Origin: JANPPS01 sp965246925
GTDB lineage: Bacteria > Pseudomonadota > Alphaproteobacteria > Acetobacterales > Acetobacteraceae
Length of the DNA: 64,000 nucleotides
Direction: 5' to 3'
NCBI GenBank assembly: GCA_965246925.1
Contig: OZ251994.1
Span: 3,286,001 to 3,350,000, forward strand
The position numbers were made by a program, and so were the translations under genes. The notes beneath the pieces are model-generated. The model was given only the letters and a program-made list of their open reading frames with translations, searched no databases and was not told the DNA's origin. Positions 1 through 7,836 of the stretch are shown piece after piece (position 1 is the stretch's first letter; the number at the start of each line of letters is the position of its first letter).

Positions 1-1
1 C

Positions 2-1957
2 GAGAGCGTGCGCCGCCTCATGGAGGTCGCGCTGCAGCTGGAGGGTCTGTACCGCCACGCCAGCACGCACGCCGCGGGCCTCGTGATCGGCGACCGTCCG
101 CTGATCGACCTGGTGCCGCTGTATCGTGACCCGAAGGCGGGTACGCTGGTCACGCAATACTCCATGAAGTACGTGGAGCAGGCGGGGCTCGTGAAGTTCG
201 ACTTCCTGGGCCTCACCACGCTCACGATCCTGAAGCAGGCGGTGGCGATCCTGGCGTCGCTCGGCACGCCGGTGGACCTGGACCGCCTGCCGCTCGATGA
301 CGCCAAGACGTACGAGATGCTGGCGCGGGGTGACGCGGGCGGGGTGTTTCAGTTCGAAAGCGCGGGCATGCGGGATGCGCTCCGCATGATCCGGCCTGAC
401 CGGTTCGAGGATCTGATCGCCGTCGGCGCCCTGTATCGCCCCGGCCCGATGGCCAACATCCCGGATTACGGCAAGCGCAAGCACGGCGAGGCGTGGGAGG
501 CGCCGCACCCCGAAATCCGCGCCATCCTGGCCGAGACCTACGGGATCATCGTCTATCAAGAGCAGGTCATGCAGATCGCGCAGACCATGGGCGGCTACAG
601 CCTGGGCGGCGCCGATTTGCTGCGCCGGGCCATGGGCAAGAAGATCCGCGCCGAGATGGAGCAGCAGCGGGACACCTTCACCAAGGGCGCCACGGGGCGG
701 GGTATCACACCGGAGAAGGCGACCGAGGTGTTCGACCTCATGGCGAAATTTGCGGATTACGGCTTCAACAAGAGTCACGCCGCCGCCTATGCGCTAGTGA
801 GCTATCAGACGGCGTGGCTGAAGGCGAACCACCCGGTGGCGTTCCTCGCCGCCTGCATGAACCTCGCGCTGTCCAACACCGACAAGATCGCGGCGCTGCG
901 GCAGGAGGCCGAGCGGATGGGCATCCGCGTGCTACCGCCGGACATCAACCGCTCCGGCGCCCGGTTCACGGTGGAGGTGACGGACGGTGTGCAGAGCATC
1001 CGCTACGCGCTGGCGGCGGTGAAGAAGGTGGGGGAGGCGGCGATGGCCGGGGTGGTTGCGGCCCGTGACGGCCGTGCGTTCCGGGACCCGGCCGATTTCG
1101 CCGCCCGGATCGATCCGCGCCAGCTGAACAAGATGCAGCTCGAGAACCTGGCCCGCGCGGGCGCCTTCGACACGCTGAACCCCAACCGCGCGCAGATGTT
1201 CACCGCCGCGGACACGCTGCTGAGGCGCGCCCAGGCGCAAGCCGAGGAGGCCGCCACCGGCCAGCACGCGCTGTTCGGCGGCGCGTCCGAGCCGGAGGCG
1301 CTGCGCCTGCCGCCCATGCCGGACTGGCCGGAGATGGAGCGCCTGGGCTTCGAGGCGGACGCGATCGGCTTCCACCTCACGGCCCATCCGCTCGACAGCT
1401 ACGCCCCGGCGCTCCGCCGTTTGGGCGTGGTGCCGACGTCGCAGGTGGAGGCCCGCGCCCGCGCCGGGCAGAGCCGGCTGCGCCTGGCCGGCTGCATCGT
1501 CGGCACCCCCAAGGAGCGCAACACCAAGACCGGTAGCCGCATGTGCTGGGTCGCGCTGTCGGACGCCGCCGGCACGGTGGAGGTGACGCTGTTCAGCGAA
1601 GTCCTGCTGGCGTCCCGCGACGTGCTGAAGGCCGGCATGGCGGTGACGATGCAGGTGGACGCGCGCCTGGACGGCGACAGCCTCCGCCTCACCGCCGCCG
1701 ACTGCCAATCGCTCGACCGCGCGGCGGCGGATGCCGGGGCGGGGATGCGGATCTGGCTCGATAAGACGGAGGCAGTACCTCATATCCGGGCGATCTTGGC
1801 GCGGGAGGGGAAGGGGCGGGGCCGGGTGACGCTGGTGCCGCGCATCGACGAGGCGCAGGCGGTGGAGATCACGGTGCCGGGCGGATTCCAGGTGACACCT
1901 CGGCTGGCGCAGGCGCTGAAAGTGGTGCCGGGGGTGGAGCGGGTGGAGGAGGTTTGA
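2..1957 (+). CDS. dnaE: DNA polymerase III alpha subunit, C-terminal two thirds (5' end outside the window)
   Basis: This is the catalytic polymerase of the replicative DNA polymerase III holoenzyme. The window opens in frame inside the palm region, so the PHP domain and the first catalytic aspartates lie upstream. Visible are the FDFLGL segment that carries the third palm aspartate, the GVFQFES and ALYRPGPM finger motifs, and the NKSHAAAYALVSYQTAWLK segment. A QHALFGG stretch resembles the beta-clamp binding motif. A C-terminal OB-fold domain follows (RLRLAGCIVGT through TVEVTLFSEVL). The remaining 650 or so residues match the C-terminal half of a DnaE1-type alpha subunit, and the frame is intact to its TGA. 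The stop overlaps the TTG start of the next gene. Identity is secure. Confidence 0.97.
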   Translation, partial: ESVRRLMEVALQLEGLYRHASTHAAGLVIGDRPLIDLVPLYRDPKAGTLVTQYSMKYVEQAGLVKFDFLGLTTLTILKQAVAILASLGTPVDLDRLPLDDAKTYEMLARGDAGGVFQFESAGMRDALRMIRPDRFEDLIAVGALYRPGPMANIPDYGKRKHGEAWEAPHPEIRAILAETYGIIVYQEQVMQIAQTMGGYSLGGADLLRRAMGKKIRAEMEQQRDTFTKGATGRGITPEKATEVFDLMAKFADYGFNKSHAAAYALVSYQTAWLKANHPVAFLAACMNLALSNTDKIAALRQEAERMGIRVLPPDINRSGARFTVEVTDGVQSIRYALAAVKKVGEAAMAGVVAARDGRAFRDPADFAARIDPRQLNKMQLENLARAGAFDTLNPNRAQMFTAADTLLRRAQAQAEEAATGQHALFGGASEPEALRLPPMPDWPEMERLGFEADAIGFHLTAHPLDSYAPALRRLGVVPTSQVEARARAGQSRLRLAGCIVGTPKERNTKTGSRMCWVALSDAAGTVEVTLFSEVLLASRDVLKAGMAVTMQVDARLDGDSLRLTAADCQSLDRAAADAGAGMRIWLDKTEAVPHIRAILAREGKGRGRVTLVPRIDEAQAVEITVPGGFQVTPRLAQALKVVPGVERVEEV

Positions 1958-2272
1958 GCAACCGCACGGCACTGTTCCGCGCTGTTTTAGATGCGGAGTT
2001 GACGGACATTGTAACCTCAGGCCGGTTTCGCAATCCGCCGCAGACGAGCCGCAAGTACTTCGCTCTCAAAGAAGAGGGGGCCCGGAAATATGCACAAATG
2101 GCTAGGGACCGCTTTGACGACGGCCCCTTCACGCTGATTGAGACGTCGATAGCCACGCTAGCCATCTTGTGGGAGATGCGTGGCACGGGTTGATGGCGGG
2201 ATTGCTACGCTTGCAATTGGAACGCCTTGGCTCAATCTGCTCCACAGGCCGGCTATTTTAGGTGCGCTATGA
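1954..2272 (+). pseudogene. ADP-ribosyltransferase-like toxin-domain protein, apparently frameshifted
   Basis: The open frame starts at a TTG that overlaps the dnaE stop and runs 79 residues to a TGA at 2191-2193. Removing one G in the run 2187-2189 joins it to a second frame that continues with VDGGIATLAIGTPWLNLL and ends at 2272, giving about 105 residues. The repaired end forms an ATGA overlap with the next gene's ATG, which is what an operon would show and is the main reason I believe the shift. The N-terminal layout (FRAVLDAEL, GRFRNPP, KYFAL, GARKYAQMA, GPFTLIETS) recalls from memory the ADP-ribosyltransferase-like domains at the ends of polymorphic toxins. That assignment is inference. 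A sequencing error or a real gene with a shorter end are the alternatives. Confidence 0.5.
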
Positions 2273-2577
2273 AGAGACCCGTCGATATCACAGCCACGAT
2301 CTACCTTCTTGCAACCGCCGAGGGCGGTCGTTCTGTGCCGACGTTCGAAGATAGGTTCGGCTGCGTGATGTTCGTGGACGGAGAGGGCCACGACGTGCGC
2401 TTTTGGCTGGATTCTGCGCTCACCCCCGGCACAACCCGAACAGTCCCCGCCGCCTTTCTGTCGCCCTCGTTAGCGCTCGCTCATATTCGTCCGGGAATGA
2501 ATTTTACGCTTTGGGAAGGCGGCACTGTCGGCACGGGCGTGATCGAGGAGCTGGTAGCGCAGCCTGCATTCATTTGA
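2269..2577 (+). CDS. Small EF-Tu domain III-like beta-barrel protein
   Basis: The protein has 102 residues counted from the ATG at 2269. An in-frame upstream start at 2227 is less likely, because 2269 overlaps the repaired end of the upstream gene. The order of motifs follows the third domain of elongation factor Tu: a first strand with TATIYLLATAEGGR, then FGCVMFVD, a pair of central strands, and the ending HIRPGMNFTLWEGGTVGTGVIEEL, which parallels the EGGRTVGAGVV end of EF-Tu. There is no GTPase domain. Stand-alone proteins of this type are mostly uncharacterised. Next to a toxin-like gene it could act as an immunity protein or an EF-Tu mimic, but that is conjecture. Confidence 0.6.
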   Translation: MKRPVDITATIYLLATAEGGRSVPTFEDRFGCVMFVDGEGHDVRFWLDSALTPGTTRTVPAAFLSPSLALAHIRPGMNFTLWEGGTVGTGVIEELVAQPAFI

Positions 2578-2716
2578 GGTTTCGTGAAGTGGGGCAGGGT
2601 GGCGTTGACACGTCCGAACACGTTGGTTTCCGCTAAGGCATGTTTGCCAACGATGGTGAGCATCACTCCAGGGTGGCTTCTTTGGCAGAGCGTATCGACC
2701 TCGGAAGATCAATGAG

Positions 2717-3292
2717 GTGACTTGGATACGAGCCAGTGTTACTATGGCCTTCTCTTTCGCGATCTATGTCTCTATTGTAGGTAGTCTTGGTTTGCTGTCC
2801 CGCCCGCGTCTTGCCGAATGGGCCGTGGTGTTCGGCAACACCGTTACCGCCGACGGCCAGCCCTCCCCGCGGCTGAAGGCGCGGCTCGATGCGGCTGCGG
2901 CGTTGTTCGAGCGGGGTGGTGTCCAGCATATTCTGGTCAGCGGCGGCATCGAGCAGCCCGGTGATCTCGATGAGGCCGCGGTCATGGCGGCGTATCTGCT
3001 CCGCGTTGGCATTCCGGCCGGGGCCGTCGTGCAAGATGCGGCTGGTATCGACAGCTTCGAAACCGCGCGCCACACCGCGAGCCTTGTGCCAACTGACGCC
3101 GGGGTGGTCGTGGTGACCCAATGGTTCCACACACCCCGCGCTATGCTGGCCATGCGGCGTTTCGGTGTCCAGCCAGTCTCGGCTGACTGGCCAGCTTGGT
3201 TCGAAGCGCGCGATCTCTATTCTTTGCTGCGTGAGGCCGTCGGGCTGCCGTTCTACGCAGTCCGGTCACGAGCCGAGAAGGCGGGAGCATGA
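2717..3292 (+). CDS. DUF218 (YdcF/SanA-like) membrane-anchored protein
   Basis: This is a 191-residue protein with one N-terminal membrane segment (about residues 8-28, MAFSFAIYVSIVGSLGLL) followed by a DUF218 domain. The family pattern is present: AVVFGN, DGQPSPRLKARLDAA, HILVSGG, DEAAVMAAYLL near GIPAGAVVQD, SFETARHTA, and VVVVTQWFHTPRAML. Members are envelope-associated proteins of uncertain chemistry; SanA affects vancomycin permeability in enterics. The start used is the GTG at 2717, which has a GGAAG stretch about nine bases upstream; an in-frame ATG at 2744 is the alternative. Its end overlaps a 28-codon frame by ATGA. Confidence 0.75.
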   Translation: MTWIRASVTMAFSFAIYVSIVGSLGLLSRPRLAEWAVVFGNTVTADGQPSPRLKARLDAAAALFERGGVQHILVSGGIEQPGDLDEAAVMAAYLLRVGIPAGAVVQDAAGIDSFETARHTASLVPTDAGVVVVTQWFHTPRAMLAMRRFGVQPVSADWPAWFEARDLYSLLREAVGLPFYAVRSRAEKAGA

Positions 3293-3375
3293 CTGAAGAT
3301 CAGGAGCGAATCACCAGGCGGTGCTTGGGCTGTCGTGGGCGGTGCTGGAACGTGCTTCGTTCCACCGCCGCCTAG
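3289..3375 (+). CDS. Possible 28-residue Cys-rich small protein
   Basis: A short frame begins at an ATG that overlaps the stop of the DUF218 gene (ATGA) and reads MTEDQERITRRCLGCRGRCWN before a charged and Ala-rich end. It has three cysteines in a CxxCxxxC spacing. Its stop overlaps the convergent stop of the epimerase gene on the other strand. The ATGA coupling and the cysteine spacing are the only arguments for it; a remnant of a longer gene or chance are equally possible. Confidence 0.25.
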   Translation: MTEDQERITRRCLGCRGRCWNVLRSTAA

Positions 3376-4259
3376 ACGTATTTCCGCCAGTTATGCTGCT
3401 CCTCGAAACCCAGCACTTCCCGCACTTTCCGGTTGGAAAACAACGGCTCGAACTCGCCCAGCTCATGCTTCAACGGCACATCCGGATAGAACCGCCGCAC
3501 CAACTCCGGAGTCGGCAAGTCGGACGAGCAGTCGTTTTGCCCGGCGTTGAAGATCTGAAACCCCAGCCCGTCCTTCTCGATCCCCAGCCGGCAAATCTGG
3601 CCCAAGTCGCGGGCGTCAATGTAGCTCCAGGTGATGCGCTTGCGGCCCGCCGGGTCGGCAAAGAAAGACGGGAACTGGGCGTAGTCGTGCGGCTCCATCA
3701 CGTTGCCGATGCGCAGGCAATAGATGTCCATGTCGTAACGCTGCGCAAACGCCAGCGCCGTGCGCTCGTTGCAGATCTTGCTCAGCGCGTAACTGTCCAT
3801 GGGATCGACTGGATACTCTTCATCGAGCGGCAGATACTTCGGGTCTCGCGGCGTATTGGCGAACACCAGGCCGTAGGTGGTCTCGGATGAGGCGATGATG
3901 ACCTTCTTGATCCCGAGCTTGGCCGCCGCCTCGATCACGTTGTAAGTGCCCATCGTGTTGACGCGGAACACCTCGTTATCCGGCACGATCATGATGCGCG
4001 GGATGGCGGCGAAGTGCACCACCGCGTCGTTGGCCGGCGCGCGCAGGTCCGGCGCGAACTCATGGAGCTCCAGGGTGGAAGACAGCGCGTTGAACACTTG
4101 ACCAGAGTCGGTAACATCCGTGATCAAGGTGCGGACCGCCGGGTTCGCCAGTGGCTTGGTGTCGAGGTTCAGCACCTGATACCCATGCTCGACCAGATGC
4201 TGCACCGCATACTGCCCGGCTTTACCGCTACCGCCGGTAAAGACCACGTTCTTACTCAT
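3372..4259 (-). CDS. NAD(P)-dependent sugar epimerase/dehydratase family protein (extended SDR)
   Basis: This 295-residue Rossmann-fold enzyme has the dinucleotide-binding GGSGKAG motif near residue 9, the central VVHFAAIP strand, and an ASSETTYG strand with the catalytic Ser/Thr. The YALSK motif (Tyr and Lys of the active site) lies near residue 157. It belongs to the extended short-chain dehydrogenases that act on sugars or nucleotide sugars; uronate dehydrogenases are a related group. It is the last gene of the ABC importer operon: its ATG overlaps the permease stop as ATGA. This suggests that it oxidises or epimerises the imported compound. The exact substrate cannot be read from the sequence. 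Confidence 0.8.
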   Translation of the reverse strand: MSKNVVFTGGSGKAGQYAVQHLVEHGYQVLNLDTKPLANPAVRTLITDVTDSGQVFNALSSTLELHEFAPDLRAPANDAVVHFAAIPRIMIVPDNEVFRVNTMGTYNVIEAAAKLGIKKVIIASSETTYGLVFANTPRDPKYLPLDEEYPVDPMDSYALSKICNERTALAFAQRYDMDIYCLRIGNVMEPHDYAQFPSFFADPAGRKRITWSYIDARDLGQICRLGIEKDGLGFQIFNAGQNDCSSDLPTPELVRRFYPDVPLKHELGEFEPLFSNRKVREVLGFEEQHNWRKYV

Positions 4260-5245
4260 GAGCTCGCCTCCTGCGCCCGCAACCGCTGCGCATACACATT
4301 GATGATCAGCGCCAGCAGCAGGATCACGCCGCGGATCAGGATCTTGAGGAAACTATCGATCCGCACATGGTCCAGACCGTTGTTCAGCACGCCCAGCACC
4401 AGCAACCCGACCAGCGTGTTGCCGATGCCGCCCTGGCCGCCGAACAGGCTGGTGCCGCCCACCACCACGGCGGAGATGGAATCCAGCAGGTAATTGTCGA
4501 ACTCGTCCTGCTGCGCGCTGCCGAAATGCGCCACGCCCAGCATGCCCGCGAGCCCGGCGCACACCGCCGAGATCAGCAGCACCGCGGCCAGGATCAGCCG
4601 CACGTGCACGCCGGAATACTCCGCTGCCTCCCGGTTGCCGCCGACCATGTAAACGTAGCGGCCGAACCGCGTGTAGGTCAGCACGATGTGCCCCGTCGCC
4701 AGCACCAGCGCCGCAACCACCACGATCCACGGCACCGGCCCAATCGACCCGGCGCCTAGCGTCTCCACTAGATCAGGCACCTTATAGGCGATCTGTCCCC
4801 GCACCAGCATGGCGCCGATGCCCGAGCCGATCTGCAGCATCGCCAAGGTCATGATGAAGGACGGTATGCCGATCACGGTCACGCCAAACGCCGTGACCGC
4901 ACCCAACGCCACGCTGGCCACCAGGGCGAGCAGGATGGCGAACACGCCGGGTAGGGGGAGGGTGGCGATGTTGACGCTACTATCCTGCAGGGTCAGGAAC
5001 GCCACCACGATCCCCACCGCATTGGCCACGCTGGCGACGCTCAGGTCGATCTCACCGCACAAGATAACGAAGGTGAGGCCGGTGGCGATGATGGCCGTGA
5101 CCGACACCTGGCGCAGGATATTGGCGATGTTGTCCAATGACGTGAACGAGGGGCTGGAAACGCTGAACAAGATCACCAACGCAATCAGCGTCGCGAACGG
5201 CGCGATATTGCGCAGCTGACTGCGCAACCAGTGTCCACCCATCAT
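4256..5245 (-). CDS. Sugar-type ABC transporter permease (RbsC/XylH-like)
   Basis: This 329-residue, strongly hydrophobic inner-membrane protein has about eight to ten predicted helices and belongs to the branched permease family used for ribose, xylose and related sugars. Family hallmarks seen are the ATGLTFVILCGEIDLSVASV segment after the first helices, GIPSFIMTLAMLQIGSG, and a C-terminal GGTSLFGGQGGIGNTLVG loop. It would form the membrane channel as a homodimer driven by the ATPase encoded just upstream. The start codon overlaps the ATPase stop by ATGA, and its own stop overlaps the downstream epimerase start, so the genes are translationally coupled. Confidence 0.9.
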   Translation of the reverse strand: MMGGHWLRSQLRNIAPFATLIALVILFSVSSPSFTSLDNIANILRQVSVTAIIATGLTFVILCGEIDLSVASVANAVGIVVAFLTLQDSSVNIATLPLPGVFAILLALVASVALGAVTAFGVTVIGIPSFIMTLAMLQIGSGIGAMLVRGQIAYKVPDLVETLGAGSIGPVPWIVVVAALVLATGHIVLTYTRFGRYVYMVGGNREAAEYSGVHVRLILAAVLLISAVCAGLAGMLGVAHFGSAQQDEFDNYLLDSISAVVVGGTSLFGGQGGIGNTLVGLLVLGVLNNGLDHVRIDSFLKILIRGVILLLALIINVYAQRLRAQEASS

Positions 5246-6759
5246 GCCACCGCCAAGAGCTTGTCTTTACTGACCGTTTCCGACGCGAATTCATGGCTCA
5301 CCGTGCCGCGCTTCATGACCAGGATCCGGTCCGCCATGGACAGCACGGTCTCCGGCTCGGTCGAGATGACCACCACGGCGATCCCCTCCTCGCGCAGGCC
5401 GCGGACGATCTTGATCACGTCGTCCTTGGCGCCCACGTCCATGCCCCGCGTCGGCTCGCTCAGCAACAGCACGCGCGGCTTGTGCGTGAGCCATTTGGCC
5501 AGCGCCACCTTCTGCTGATTGCCGCCGGACAACGAGCCGAGCCGCGCCTCGACCGAGGCCGGGCGGATGCCCAGCGCCGTCACGTGCTGGGACGCGATGC
5601 TGCGCTCGGTCGCCGGGCGCAGCCAGAGGGGGGAGATGCGGTCCAGGATGCTGATCGACATGTTCTTGTACACCGGTTCCTGCGCGAACAGCATGCTGCG
5701 CCGGCTCTCTGGCACGAAGGCGATCCCGGCCCGCCGCGCGGCCGCGGTATGCCGCAGCCGCTGCCGCACCCCGCCCAGCGCGATCGACCCGGCGCGCAGC
5801 CCGACCCGGCCGAACAGCGCCCGCGCCAGCTCGAGCTGACCCGAGCCCATGAAGCCATAGATGCCCAGCACCTCACCGGCCCGCGCCTGCAGCGTGACGT
5901 CGTGGAAGCCCGGCCCGAAGATGGCCTGCGTCTCCAGCACCACCGCGCCGTCCTGACGGCTGTCGAGCCGGGTCTCGCCCAGATAGCTCTCTTCCAGCTC
6001 CTCGTGCCCGGTGCCGATCATGCGCTCGATGATCCAGGCCTTGTCGATGTCCGGCACATCAGCCGTCTCGATCCGGCGTCCGTTGCGGAAGATGGTGATC
6101 CGGTCCGACACGCGCACGATATCGTCCAGGAAATGCGAGATGAACACGATGCTCCGCCCGCTATCCCGCACCCGGCGCAGCAGCCCGAACAGCACCTCCA
6201 CCTCGGGCGGGGATAGGGCGGAGGTCGGCTCGTCCAAGATGATGATCCGGGCGCCGGACGACAGCACGCGCGCCAGCTCGACCAGCTGCTGCAACCCCAA
6301 GGGTAGGGTGCCGATCACGGCCCGCGGGTCGGCGTCGATCCCCAGCGTCTGCAACTCCGCACTGGCCTCCCGCATCATGGCGCGCCAGTCGACCAGCCCG
6401 GCCCGATTCACCGGCTGCACGCCCAGCATGACGTTCTCGGCGACCGTGAGGCCGGGCACGATGCTCAGCTCCTGATGCACCATGCCGATTCCCGCCGCGC
6501 GCGCGGACCGGGCGGAGCGGTGCCGCACCGGCTCACCGGTGATGCGCATCGTGCCGTCATACTCGGTATGCACGCCGGCGATGATCTTCATCAGCGTGCT
6601 CTTGCCGGCGCCGTTCTCGCCCACCAGGCCGTGGATCTCCCCCGCGTTCAGGGTGAAATCCACGTCCCGTAGCGCCGCGACGCCGCCGAAGCTCTTGCTG
6701 ATGCCCTGTAGGTCCAGAAGGGGCGTCACGGCTAGATCAGGAAATGGCTTTCCATCCAC
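5242..6759 (-). CDS. Sugar-type ABC transporter ATPase with two nucleotide-binding domains (RbsA/MglA-like)
   Basis: This 505-residue cytoplasmic ATPase contains two fused ABC domains. The N-terminal domain has a complete Walker A (GENGAGKST, about residues 47-55) and a Walker B in ARIIILDEPTSALSP. The C-terminal domain has a degenerate Walker A (GFMGSGQLE), as is usual in this family, with the signature LSGGNQQKVALAKWL and the B motif VLLLSEPTRGMD. The N-terminal ATG lies inside the end of the binding-protein gene (28-base overlap); a GTG at 6729, just after that stop, is a plausible true start. The protein powers the permease encoded downstream. Confidence 0.92.
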   Translation of the reverse strand: MDGKPFPDLAVTPLLDLQGISKSFGGVAALRDVDFTLNAGEIHGLVGENGAGKSTLMKIIAGVHTEYDGTMRITGEPVRHRSARSARAAGIGMVHQELSIVPGLTVAENVMLGVQPVNRAGLVDWRAMMREASAELQTLGIDADPRAVIGTLPLGLQQLVELARVLSSGARIIILDEPTSALSPPEVEVLFGLLRRVRDSGRSIVFISHFLDDIVRVSDRITIFRNGRRIETADVPDIDKAWIIERMIGTGHEELEESYLGETRLDSRQDGAVVLETQAIFGPGFHDVTLQARAGEVLGIYGFMGSGQLELARALFGRVGLRAGSIALGGVRQRLRHTAAARRAGIAFVPESRRSMLFAQEPVYKNMSISILDRISPLWLRPATERSIASQHVTALGIRPASVEARLGSLSGGNQQKVALAKWLTHKPRVLLLSEPTRGMDVGAKDDVIKIVRGLREEGIAVVVISTEPETVLSMADRILVMKRGTVSHEFASETVSKDKLLAVA

Positions 6760-7760
6760 GCCATGCCCGCCGCGTTCGCCTTGGTCACCACCGGCCCGTC
6801 GGTCACGACCTGCTTCGGGATCATGCCGGCGCCGGATCCGGGCTTCTCACCCGCCACCACGGCCGCCACGCCCGCCAGGACCGCGCCGCCATGGATGCGG
6901 CAAGACGGGTTGCGCACCGTCGCGTGCATGCGCCCATCCGCCACCGCCGCCAGCGCCGGGGGCATCGCGTCGCACCCGCCGATCAGGATGCCGGTGCGCC
7001 CCCGCGCTTTCATCACGTTATAAGCGGCCAAGGCCATGTCGTCGTTGTGGAAATACGCGGCGTCGATCTTCGGATACTTGGTCAGCAGCGTGTCCCAAAT
7101 TCGCGCGACCTTCGTCACGTCCCAGTCGCCGGGCGTCGTGTCCACGACCTCGATCCCCGGGTTCTTCTTCATCACGGATTCGAAGCCCCGCGCCCGGCCC
7201 TGCGCGCCGGTATGGCCCAGCGCCCCCTGGGTCATGGTGACGATCCCCTTGCCGCCGATCGCGTCCGCCAGGGACTGGGCGACTGCGGCACCCATGAACT
7301 CGTTATCCGGTGCCAGAAAGCTGTGCACGTCGATCCCGTCCAGCGGCGCGATCAGCGTGTCCATGTCGATCACCGGGGTCCCGGCCTCGATCATCTTCTT
7401 CACCGGCGCCGTCAGCGTGCCGATGCCGAACGCCTGGATGGCGACGAAATCCCACTTCTGGCTCGACATGTTCTCGACCGCGCTACGCTGCTTGGTCGCG
7501 TTCAGCTCGCCGTCGAACCAGGTGACGTCCACGTTGAACATCTTGCCCCACCACTCGGCGGCCTGCTTGCCTTGGGCGCACCACGTCGCCTGCAGCCCGG
7601 CGTTGGAAAATGCGGCCTTGAGCGGCTTTTCGGACCGCCCCGTCTCCTTCGCGACCGACTGCGCCAGCGCCGGACTGATGCCCATGCTGCCCAGCACGCC
7701 CGCGAGTGCGGAGACGCCGGCGGCCTGCACGAACCCACGGCGGTTGCTATGATCACCCAT
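6732..7760 (-). CDS. Periplasmic sugar-binding protein of the ABC importer, Tat-type signal
   Basis: This 342-residue substrate-binding protein has the periplasmic-binding-protein/LacI fold. The N-terminus reads NRRGFVQAAG followed by a hydrophobic stretch and an AxA cleavage region (ISPALAQS), which points to export by the twin-arginine pathway. The core shows FVAIQAFGIGT, VIDMDTLIAPLDG, FHNDDMALAAYNVM and GGCDAMPPALAAVADG, typical of sugar-binding members. It is the first gene of the importer operon and ends inside the start of the ATPase gene. The ligand is unknown; the neighbouring epimerase-like and cupin dioxygenase genes do not settle it. Confidence 0.87.
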   Translation of the reverse strand: MGDHSNRRGFVQAAGVSALAGVLGSMGISPALAQSVAKETGRSEKPLKAAFSNAGLQATWCAQGKQAAEWWGKMFNVDVTWFDGELNATKQRSAVENMSSQKWDFVAIQAFGIGTLTAPVKKMIEAGTPVIDMDTLIAPLDGIDVHSFLAPDNEFMGAAVAQSLADAIGGKGIVTMTQGALGHTGAQGRARGFESVMKKNPGIEVVDTTPGDWDVTKVARIWDTLLTKYPKIDAAYFHNDDMALAAYNVMKARGRTGILIGGCDAMPPALAAVADGRMHATVRNPSCRIHGGAVLAGVAAVVAGEKPGSGAGMIPKQVVTDGPVVTKANAAGMAWMESHFLI

Positions 7761-7836
7761 CGTATTCTCCCTTATGCAGCGGCTCTTGTGGCCGCGTCGG
7801 GCTACGATCTTTGGCCGGGTGCGCTCCGGCGGTAAG

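Noticed and set aside
932..1972. Long open frame antisense to dnaE
   Set aside because: It is a by-product of GC-rich codon bias; the protein is Arg/His/Gln-rich without any family resemblance, and dnaE is certain on the other strand.
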